Made by a program: the position numbers and the translations under genes
Shown: piece by piece, positions 1 to 5,412 of the stretch
Layout of the letters: the number at the start of each line of letters is the position of its first letter
Numbering within the stretch: the first letter of the stretch is position 1
The notes under the pieces: generated by a model
Database searches by the model: none
Told to the model about the DNA's origin: nothing
Seen by the model: the letters and a program-made list of their open reading frames with translations, nothing else
Assembly (NCBI GenBank): GCA_030150585.1
Contig: JASLFM010000169.1
Coordinates: 1-6,344 of the forward strand
Origin: Acidovorax sp.
GTDB taxonomy: Bacteria > Pseudomonadota > Gammaproteobacteria > Burkholderiales > Burkholderiaceae_C
DNA length: 6,344 nucleotides
Direction of reading: 5' to 3'

Positions 1-554
1 AGCTGCGCGAAGCGCGAGGCGCCCGCGGCCTGCAGTGCCTCGATGGGGCCGCGCGGCGCCTGCTCCAGCGCCTCGCCCACCAGCTTGCCCACGAAGCCCA
101 CCGAGCGCAGCGCAATCGCCAGCATGCCGGCGAGTGGCCCCGGCCCGAAGATGGCCACAAACAGCAGCGCCCACACGAGCGAGTTGACCGAGCGGCTGGC
201 CACCAGCAGCACGCGCGCGGTGAAGTTCAGCGTCCGGCTGCGTGTGACGTTGGGTGCTGCCATCACGCCCAGCGGCAGCGCCAGGGCCAGCGACAGCAGC
301 GTGCCCAGCGTGGCCATGTGCAGCGTCTCCAGGAGCGCTGCGTGCACGCCGCCCGCGTAGTAGCCCCAGTCCACGGGCCACATGCGCCGCAGCATGTCGG
401 CCATCTGCTCGGGCGCGTCGGCGAGGAACTCGGGGATCACCTCCACCGTGCGCGCGGCCTGCACGATGGCGGCCACGGTGAACAGCCACAGCGCGTAGCG
501 CAGCAGGCGCTGGCCCGTGCTGTGGCGCCGCCATTGCATTGCGTGCTCAGACAT
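1..554 (-). CDS. phnE: PhnE-type phosphonate ABC transporter permease, second copy (C-terminus outside the window)
   Basis: Inner-membrane permease subunit that pairs with the upstream PhnE copy to form the channel of a phosphonate-class importer. About 184 residues are visible, starting MSEHAMQWRR, with the frame open to the window edge. Family members are usually about 260-290 residues, so roughly a third is missing. Hydrophobic segments lie near residues 18-34 and 73-97, followed by two more. The stretch GFVGKLVGEALEQAPRGPIEALQAAGAS matches the PhnE cytoplasmic coupling (EAA-type) loop that contacts the ATPase, and closely resembles the same stretch in the neighbouring permease. The ATG overlaps the end of the preceding gene by 8 bp (ATGTCTGA), and an AAAGG lies 6 nt upstream. 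It is the last visible gene of the phnD-phnC-phnE-phnE operon. No defect is seen. Family assignment is firm; the exact substrate is not. Confidence 0.9.
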   Translation of the reverse strand, partial: MSEHAMQWRRHSTGQRLLRYALWLFTVAAIVQAARTVEVIPEFLADAPEQMADMLRRMWPVDWGYYAGGVHAALLETLHMATLGTLLSLALALPLGVMAAPNVTRSRTLNFTARVLLVASRSVNSLVWALLFVAIFGPGPLAGMLAIALRSVGFVGKLVGEALEQAPRGPIEALQAAGASRFAQ

Positions 555-1335
555 GGAGGGCCTTTCGCACGGCGTTCACTACCAGTTCGCCCGCGACGAT
601 GATGGCGATCACCGTGGCGAGGATGGTGCACACGAAGCTGTACTCGTAGCGCAGGAAGGCCGCGAACAGCGCGCCGCCGATGCCGCCCGCGCCCACGATG
701 CCGACCATGGTGGAGTTGCGCAGGTTGGAGTCGAGCTGGTAGGTGGAGAAGCCCACGAAGCGCGAGGCCACCTGCGGCAGCACGCCGAACAGCACCACGT
801 TGGCGAACGAGGCGCCCGTGGCCCGCATGGCCTCGATGGGCTTGGGCGAAATCTCCTCGATCGCGTCGGCAAACAGCTTGCCCACGAAGCCCACGGTGGC
901 CACCACCAGCGCCAGGATACCCGCCAGCGGCCCGAAGCCGACAGCCTTCACGAACAGGATGGCACTGATGACCGGGTGCAGCGCGCGGCACGCGGCGATC
1001 AGGGTGCGCCCGGCCATGCGCAGCGGGGCGGGCGAGAGGTTGGCTGCCGCCATCAGGCCCACGGGCAGGCTCAGCGCCAGGCCGAGGGCCGTGGCCAGCA
1101 CGGCAATCTGCAGCGTTTCCCGGATGCCCTGCCACAGTTCGTCCATCTTGCCGAGCTCGGGCGGGAACATGCGGCCGATGAACCTGGCACCCTGCTCCCA
1201 GCCTGAGGCCAGGCGCTCGGCCGACACGCCCATGCCCGCCAGGCTCCAGGCGCAGTAGGCCAGCAGGGCGGCCAGGGCCAGCTTGTGGCCCGTGCTCCAG
1301 CCGAAGGGCCTGGTGAGGGTCTTCACTCCAGCCAT
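547..1335 (-). CDS. phnE: PhnE-type phosphonate ABC transporter permease, first copy
   Basis: Inner-membrane permease of the phosphonate/phosphite importer class, 262 residues, full family length. Hydrophobic segments lie near residues 17-34, 71-97, 109-131, 136-154, 210-228 and 232-254, consistent with six membrane helices. The coupling loop is around residues 150-177 (GFVGKL, then AIEEISPKPIEAMRATGAS). The PhnE-typical SNLRNSTMVGIVGAGGIG is at about 203-220. The start is uncertain. The ATG at 1335 overlaps phnC by 13 bp and has only GGCGG about 6 nt upstream. A GTG at 1326 would give the classic 4-bp GTGA overlap with the phnC stop, with AAGG 10 nt upstream, and would remove three residues. 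The gene overlaps the second permease by 8 bp. Two permease genes in tandem are common in phnCDE1E2 operons, where they are thought to form a heterodimer. Identification is strong; substrate is inferred from family only. Confidence 0.93.
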   Translation of the reverse strand: MAGVKTLTRPFGWSTGHKLALAALLAYCAWSLAGMGVSAERLASGWEQGARFIGRMFPPELGKMDELWQGIRETLQIAVLATALGLALSLPVGLMAAANLSPAPLRMAGRTLIAACRALHPVISAILFVKAVGFGPLAGILALVVATVGFVGKLFADAIEEISPKPIEAMRATGASFANVVLFGVLPQVASRFVGFSTYQLDSNLRNSTMVGIVGAGGIGGALFAAFLRYEYSFVCTILATVIAIIVAGELVVNAVRKALHV

Positions 1336-2093
1336 GCCTTGCCGCCGTAGATGGTATGCAGATGCTCGTCGGTCAGGCCGCCTGGCGGGCCGTCGTAGAC
1401 CACGTGGCCGCCCGTCATGCCGACGATGCGGTCGGAGTAGCGGCGCGCCAGCTCCACGTCGTGGATGTTGACCACCACCGGGATGCCGCGCTGCACGCCC
1501 TGTTCGCGCAGCAGCTGGATGATCTCCACCGAGGTCTTGGGGTCGAGCGAGGAGGTGGGCTCGTCGGCCAGCAGCACCGCGGGCTGCTGCATCAGCGCGC
1601 GCGCAATGCCCACGCGCTGGCGCTGGCCGCCGCTGAGCGCATCGGCGCGCTGCCCCGCGAACGCGGCCAGGCCCACGGTATCGAGCAGCGCGTAGGCGCG
1701 CTCCACGTCCTCGGGGTCGAACTGGCGGCGCCACGCGCGCCAGGCCGAGAGGTAGCCCAGGCGGCCGGTAAGCACGTTCTCCATGACCGACAGGCGTTCC
1801 ACGAGGTTGTATTCCTGGAACACCATGCCGATATGCCGGCGCGCGCGGCGCAGCGCGCGGCCTTGCAGTTGCGCCATGTCCACGCGCTCGCCCGGCAGGT
1901 CCAGGAGGATGCGGCCCGACGTGGGCGCGACCAGCCGGTTGATACAGCGGATCAGCGTGGATTTGCCCGTGCCCGAGGGGCCGATGATGCTGGTGAGTCC
2001 CGTGCCCTTGATGGCAAGGTCAATGGACTTGAGTACCGGCGCGCCGGGCTTGTATTCCTTGACCAGCCGCTCGATGTGCAGCGCGCCGTTCAC
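1323..2093 (-). CDS. phnC: PhnC-type ABC transporter ATP-binding protein
   Basis: Cytoplasmic ATPase that powers the importer, 256 residues, normal length. Visible motifs are Walker A GPSGTGKST at 38-46, Q-loop glutamine at 93 (MVFQEYNLVERLSVMENVL, typical of PhnC), ABC signature LSGGQRQRV at 153-161, Walker B ending in ADEP at 176-179 with catalytic Glu178, D-loop SSLDP at 181-185, and switch His211. All catalytic residues are present. The start is the GTG at 2093, which overlaps the phnD stop as GTGA. The reading frame stays open far upstream, but that part is antisense-like translation of phnD in another frame and is not used. A weak purine stretch (GGGCAAGAA) precedes the GTG, so translation probably depends on coupling to phnD. 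The gene overlaps the next permease by 13 bp. PhnC family membership is clear; related phosphite and phosphate uptake ATPases look alike. Confidence 0.95.
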   Translation of the reverse strand: MNGALHIERLVKEYKPGAPVLKSIDLAIKGTGLTSIIGPSGTGKSTLIRCINRLVAPTSGRILLDLPGERVDMAQLQGRALRRARRHIGMVFQEYNLVERLSVMENVLTGRLGYLSAWRAWRRQFDPEDVERAYALLDTVGLAAFAGQRADALSGGQRQRVGIARALMQQPAVLLADEPTSSLDPKTSVEIIQLLREQGVQRGIPVVVNIHDVELARRYSDRIVGMTGGHVVYDGPPGGLTDEHLHTIYGGKAWLE

Positions 2094-3094
2094 TTCTTGC
2101 CCGCGGCGGCTTTGTCGAAGGCCTCGCGCGTGAACAGCTCGCCAGCCGAGGCGGCCACCGTGCGCACCAGCGCCCAGTCCTTCTGGTAGGTGATGGGCAG
2201 GAAGCGGTCGCCGCCCAGCCCCTTGGCCATTTCGGGCGGCACCTTGTAGTCGAAGAAGCACTGCTTGATCTTGGCCTGCAGCGCGGGCGCGAGGTTGTGG
2301 GCGTAGGCGTAGGCGTCGGTGGGGAACATCTCGCTGGTGTAGAGCACGCGGAAATCGCCTTCCTTGACCACGCCGCGCTCGGTCATGTGCTGCAGTACGT
2401 CGCTGGCCACGGGGGCGGCGTCGTAGTCGCCCGTCTTCACGCCGAGGATGGACTGGTCGTGCTTGCCCGAATAGACCACCTTGTAGTCGGTGTCGGGCGT
2501 CAACCCGATCTTGGGGAACAGCGCGCGCGGGGCCAGGTTGCCCGAGTTGGACGAGGGCGACGTATGCGCGACGCGCTTGCCCTTGAGGTCCTCCAGCTTC
2601 TGGAAGGGACTGTCCTTGCGCACGATCATCTTCAGGTACATGCCCACCGGGCCCTGCTCGTTGCCGCGGATGGCGAATGGCACGGCACCCGAGAGGTTCA
2701 CCGCGAAGTTCACAGGCCCGGGCGAGAACGCGGCAATGTGCAGGCGGCCCGAGCGCATGGCCTCGATCTGTGCGGCGTTGGACTGCACGGGGAAGAACAC
2801 CACCTTCTTGTCCACGCACTGCGACAGGTAGCCCATGAAGGGGCGGAACAGCTTTTCATAGATGGCGGGATCCTCCACCGGCGTGAAGGCGAACACCAAG
2901 GTGCTCGGGTCTTTCAGGCGCTTGGGGTCGGTGGGCGTGTCGGCCACGAGGTCGCGGTTGGCGTCGCAGAACTGCGTGTCCAGGTCGCCGCGGTGCGGGC
3001 AGGCGTCCTGGGCCTGGGCGCCCGCGGCGGCCAGCAGCAGGGCGGCGGCGAAGGCGCCGCGCAGGGAGACAGAGGGGGAATAGGGTGTGGACAT
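2090..3094 (-). CDS. phnD: PhnD-like periplasmic substrate-binding protein of a phosphate/phosphite/phosphonate ABC transporter
   Basis: Periplasmic receptor that delivers a phosphorus oxyanion, probably a phosphonate or phosphite, to the permeases. It has 334 residues. Residues 1-28 form a signal peptide: arginine at 12, a hydrophobic run at 14-26, and a likely signal peptidase I cut after AQA (28). The mature protein starts with a short Cys/Asp-rich segment (Cys32, Cys43, then DANRDLVAD at 44-52). The binding-protein fold follows: FTPVEDP at 70-76, PVQSNAAQIEAMRSGRLHIAAFSPGP at about 102-127, TSPSSNSGNLAP at 178-189 (the Ser/Thr-rich site that holds the oxyanion in PhnD relatives), and GKHDQSILGVKTGDYDAAPV at about 210-229. 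The ATG at 3094 was chosen over an in-frame TTG at 3112 because AAGGA lies 5 nt upstream of it and the signal peptide starts well there. First gene of the operon, divergent from the two-component genes. The substrate cannot be read from the sequence. Confidence 0.92.
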   Translation of the reverse strand: MSTPYSPSVSLRGAFAAALLLAAAGAQAQDACPHRGDLDTQFCDANRDLVADTPTDPKRLKDPSTLVFAFTPVEDPAIYEKLFRPFMGYLSQCVDKKVVFFPVQSNAAQIEAMRSGRLHIAAFSPGPVNFAVNLSGAVPFAIRGNEQGPVGMYLKMIVRKDSPFQKLEDLKGKRVAHTSPSSNSGNLAPRALFPKIGLTPDTDYKVVYSGKHDQSILGVKTGDYDAAPVASDVLQHMTERGVVKEGDFRVLYTSEMFPTDAYAYAHNLAPALQAKIKQCFFDYKVPPEMAKGLGGDRFLPITYQKDWALVRTVAASAGELFTREAFDKAAAGKK

Positions 3095-3099
3095 GGCGT

Positions 3100-3104
3100 T
3101 CCTT
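3100..3104 (-). promoter_or_regulatory. Ribosome binding site of phnD
   Basis: On the minus strand AAGGA is followed by five bases (ACGCC) and the ATG at 3094. It is the best Shine-Dalgarno match near this gene and decides between the ATG and the TTG 18 nt further upstream. Confidence 0.6.
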
Positions 3105-3130
3105 GCAGGCAATCCGGACAGAGGTGCCCG

Positions 3131-3136
3131 ACTATA
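3131..3136 (-). promoter_or_regulatory. Putative -10 element for the phnD-phnC-phnE operon
   Basis: The minus strand reads TATAGT here, a five-of-six match to the sigma-70 -10 consensus. It would place the transcript start near 3124, about 30 nt before the phnD ATG. No good -35 box is found at 16-18 bp spacing (the 17-bp candidate reads CCGTTA, two of six). That pattern is often seen at promoters needing an activator. The four-repeat array (3167-3206) would sit at roughly -43 to -82 from this start. This is inference from base matching only. Confidence 0.4.
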
Positions 3137-3166
3137 GGAAGCCGATTGGCACGTAACGGCGCTATC

Positions 3167-3206
3167 CTTTCAGCCCGCCTTCAGAGAACTTTCAATTGCC
3201 TTTCAA
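3167..3206 (+). promoter_or_regulatory. Four 11-bp-phased direct repeats, likely operator of an OmpR/PhoB-family regulator
   Basis: Four heptamers start exactly 11 bp apart: CTTTCAG at 3167, CCTTCAG at 3178, CTTTCAA at 3189 and CTTTCAA at 3200, each pair separated by 4 bp. OmpR/PhoB-family regulators bind head-to-tail to direct half-sites of this spacing, and the heptamer resembles the pho-box half-site CTGTCAT. The direction fits a rightward promoter for the response regulator. TAACCC at 3219-3224 is 12 bp downstream of the last repeat but is a poor -10. An alternative core, TTCAGA at 3180-3185 and TTCAAT at 3202-3207, overlaps the array. The natural candidates to bind are the adjacent response regulator (autoregulation) or PhoB. 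The repeats are seen directly; the binding protein is inference. Confidence 0.6.
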
Positions 3207-3242
3207 TACCGACCGGGGTAACCCTAGGCCAGGAGCGCGCGC

Positions 3243-3917
3243 ATGAGGGTGCTCGTCGTCGAGGACGATTTCGACCTGAGTGGCGCGCTTGCGCGCCTGC
3301 TCACGCGCAGGGGCTTTCACGTCACCCACTGCACCCATGGCGCCGAGGCCCTGCGGCTGCTGGAGCAGGAGCTGTTCGAGCTCGTCGTGCTTGATCTGGG
3401 GCTGCCCGGCATGGACGGCCTGCAGCTGCTGCGGCGCATGCGCGCACGCGGCCTGGTGCTGCCCGTGCTGGTGCTTACCGCGCGCGGCGCCGTGGGCGAC
3501 CGCGTGGCCGGGCTCAACGCGGGGGCGGATGACTACCTCGCCAAGCCTTTCGACCCTGACGAGCTGGAGGCCCGCCTGCGCGCCCTCGCGCGCCGCGCGG
3601 GCGTGCAGGACGAGCCGCGCTGCGGCGAGCTGCGCCTGGACCGCGGCGCGGGCGCCTTTTACTGGGGTACGCAGGCGCTGGAGCTCACGCCGCGCGAGAG
3701 CGCGCTGCTCGCGGGCCTCATGGAGCACCCCGGGCGGGCCATCACCAAGGCCCGCCTCACGGCGCTGGCCTTCGGCGCCGAGCCGCCCAGCCAGCCCGAC
3801 GCAGTGGAGGTGGTCGTGCACCGCCTGCGCAAGAAGCTGGCCCATACCGAGGTCCAGATCACCACGCTGCGCGGTCTGGGCTACCTCATCCAGGAGGCGC
3901 AGTCTTCCGATGGCTGA
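3243..3917 (+). CDS. OmpR/PhoB-family response regulator, TctD/QseB-like
   Basis: Cytoplasmic DNA-binding regulator activated by phosphoryl transfer from the kinase encoded next to it, 224 residues. The receiver domain spans about 1-115 with acidic pocket Glu7/Asp8/Asp9, phospho-acceptor Asp51 in VVLDLGLPGMDG, Thr80 and Lys102 (DDYLAKPFDPDEL). The winged-helix effector domain spans about 126-219 (LTPRESALLAGLMEHPGRAITKARL, then VEVVVHRLRKKL and LRGLGYLI). All switch residues are present. The ATG at 3243 is preceded by AGGAG at 3231-3235 with a 7-nt gap. It overlaps the kinase gene by 8 bp. It lies just downstream of the 11-bp repeat array, so autoregulation is plausible, as is control of the divergent phn importer. 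Its regulon cannot be determined here; the TctD/QseB label is by general resemblance. Confidence 0.93.
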   Translation: MRVLVVEDDFDLSGALARLLTRRGFHVTHCTHGAEALRLLEQELFELVVLDLGLPGMDGLQLLRRMRARGLVLPVLVLTARGAVGDRVAGLNAGADDYLAKPFDPDELEARLRALARRAGVQDEPRCGELRLDRGAGAFYWGTQALELTPRESALLAGLMEHPGRAITKARLTALAFGAEPPSQPDAVEVVVHRLRKKLAHTEVQITTLRGLGYLIQEAQSSDG

Positions 3918-5370
3918 GGGTGCGCAGCGTGGCGGCTGCTCGGTGCGCCAGCGGCTGCTGTGGTGGCTGGCATTGCCGGTGGCGCTGTTCATCCTTGTGG
4001 ACGCTTGGGCCTCGTACCGTGCCGCGGCGGGTACGGCGCAGCGCGCATTCGACCGGCTGCTGGTCACTTCGGCCCATGCGCTGGCCGACCTGATCCACCT
4101 GGAGGGAGGCGAGCTGCAAATCACCCTGCCGCATGCAGCGCTGGAACTCTACGGGGACGAGGCCGACGTGGCGGGCCGCCGCGGCGGCGAGGTTACGCGC
4201 AGTCGCATGGTCTACCGCGTGAGCTACCTGAACGGCGAATACCTTGCGGGCGAGCGCGCCGTGGCACCCTATGCGGGCCTGGCGCCCGTGCACCCGCGCT
4301 ATGGTGTACCGCTGGCGCTTTATGGCACGCAGCTCGCGGGCGAGCCCATGCGCATGGCGGCGCTGTGGCAGCCCGTGGAAACCCACGAGGGGCTGCGCTA
4401 CGTGGTGGTGCAGGTGGGCGAACCCTCGCTGTACCGCGACCGGATCGCACGCGGCATCCTGTGGCAGACGCTCGGTCGACAGGCGGCGCTGCTGGCCTTG
4501 CTGCTGGTGCTGATCTGGTGCGTGGCCACCGTGGCGCTGCGGCCCCTGCGCGTGTTTGCCCGCCAACTGGAGGCACGCTCGGCCACCGATCTGGAGCCCG
4601 TGGCCGTGCAGCCGCAGACGCCGCAGGAATTGCTGCCGGCGGTGAGCGCCTTCAACGGCCTGCTCGAGCGCGCGCGCGAGGCCCAGGCGGCGCAGCAGCG
4701 CTTCGTGGCCGATGCCTCGCACCAGCTGCGCACCCCGCTGACCGTGCTGCAGCTGCAAGCCCATGCGGGCCTGGCCGGCGACGTGCCTGCAACCGAAGCG
4801 CTGGAGCAGGTGGCGGCCACCACGCAGCGCACCAGCCGTGTCGTGCAGCAATTGCTGGCCTGGAACCGGGCGAGTGCGGGCCTGCCGCAAGAGCAGGCGA
4901 CGGTGGTCGACCTGCGCGAGCTCGTGGAGGATGTGGCCGTGGAGCTATCGCCGCTGATGGCTGCGCGCCGGCAGGACTTCCAGCTCGAGGCCGGTTCCTG
5001 CGCCTGGACGGGGCCGGCCTGGATGGTGCGCGAGATCACGGCCAATCTGCTGCACAACGCCTTGAGCTACACGCCGCAAGGCGGTGCGCTGGGACTGCGC
5101 CTGGAGCGGGATGGGCAGGGCGTGCGCCTCGTAGTGCATGACGACGGGCCGGGGCTTTCGGCACAGATGCAGCGCGACCTGTTCGTTCCCTTCGTGAGCG
5201 GAGATGTGCGTGGCCGGGGCGCGGGCCTGGGCCTGACGATCTGCCGCGATCTGGCCCGTGCTTGCGGCGGGGACTTGCGGGTGGAGAACCGGGTGCGGGA
5301 CGGGGTTGTGCGCGGGCTCGACGCCATGCTCTGGCTGCCCGCCGTGCCCCCGGGGGCTGAGAGGCCTTGA
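3910..5370 (+). CDS. Sensor histidine kinase, TctE/QseC-like
   Basis: Inner-membrane sensor kinase that phosphorylates the response regulator encoded just upstream, 486 residues. Membrane segments lie at about 15-33 and 188-211, enclosing a periplasmic region of about 155 residues. The segment DAWASYRAAAGTAQRAFDRLL after the first helix is typical of the 2CSK_N sensor domain of TctE-like kinases, some of which respond to small carboxylates. Then come a linker or HAMP-like region (about 211-258), HisKA with phospho-His271 (DASHQLRTPL), and an ATPase domain with N-box Asn383 (EITANLLHNALSYTP), DDGPGL at 411-416 and GRGAGLGLTI at 435-444. All catalytic motifs are intact. The ATG overlaps the regulator's stop (ATGGCTGA). 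An AGGAGG 12 nt upstream is rather distant, so translational coupling is likely. The ligand is unknown; given the divergent importer it could be related to its substrate, but that is inference. Confidence 0.93.
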   Translation: MAEGAQRGGCSVRQRLLWWLALPVALFILVDAWASYRAAAGTAQRAFDRLLVTSAHALADLIHLEGGELQITLPHAALELYGDEADVAGRRGGEVTRSRMVYRVSYLNGEYLAGERAVAPYAGLAPVHPRYGVPLALYGTQLAGEPMRMAALWQPVETHEGLRYVVVQVGEPSLYRDRIARGILWQTLGRQAALLALLLVLIWCVATVALRPLRVFARQLEARSATDLEPVAVQPQTPQELLPAVSAFNGLLERAREAQAAQQRFVADASHQLRTPLTVLQLQAHAGLAGDVPATEALEQVAATTQRTSRVVQQLLAWNRASAGLPQEQATVVDLRELVEDVAVELSPLMAARRQDFQLEAGSCAWTGPAWMVREITANLLHNALSYTPQGGALGLRLERDGQGVRLVVHDDGPGLSAQMQRDLFVPFVSGDVRGRGAGLGLTICRDLARACGGDLRVENRVRDGVVRGLDAMLWLPAVPPGAERP

Positions 5371-5400
5371 CCCCAGCGCGCACGGTGCGGCGCGATGCGT

Positions 5401-5406
5401 CAAAAT
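5401..5406 (+). promoter_or_regulatory. Possible -10 element giving a leaderless proA transcript
   Basis: CAAAAT (four of six matches to TATAAT) ends 6 nt before the proA ATG at 5413, so a transcript from it would begin at or next to the start codon. No clear -35 box is seen upstream in the GC-rich gap. The alternative is read-through from the kinase gene, whose stop lies 42 bp before the ATG with no terminator seen in between. Confidence 0.3.
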
Positions 5407-5412
5407 CATGCC

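Noticed and set aside
1356..2189. Plus-strand open frame (277 codons) opposite phnC
   Set aside because: Mirror of the ATPase gene; its residues follow from the complementary codons and match no family.
2094..2819. N-terminal extension of the phnC frame over phnD
   Set aside because: Shadow frame of phnD. The ATPase domain begins right after the GTG at 2093, which makes a typical GTGA overlap.
3216..3224. Small palindrome GGGT-A-ACCC before the response regulator start
   Set aside because: Nine bases with a one-base centre is too short to tell from chance in GC-rich DNA; noted only because it sits where a -10 could be.
2297..3394. Long plus-strand open frame (365 codons) across phnD, the intergenic region and the response regulator start
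   Set aside because: It is antisense to phnD, has low-complexity Gly/Val/His/Arg-rich composition typical of shadow frames in GC-rich DNA, and conflicts with a recognised binding protein.
3280..3909. N-terminal extension of the kinase frame back to 3280
   Set aside because: The upstream part is a +1 frame reading of the response regulator, rich in Arg/Ala/Cys/Ser; the kinase begins naturally at the ATG at 3910 before its first membrane helix.
3192..4124. Minus-strand open frame (310 codons) opposite the response regulator
   Set aside because: Antisense to a well-supported regulator, low-complexity composition and no recognisable motif.
5371..5412. Possible hairpin between the kinase gene and proA
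   Set aside because: GC-rich complementary bits exist, but no clean stem with a following T-run is present, so no terminator is called.
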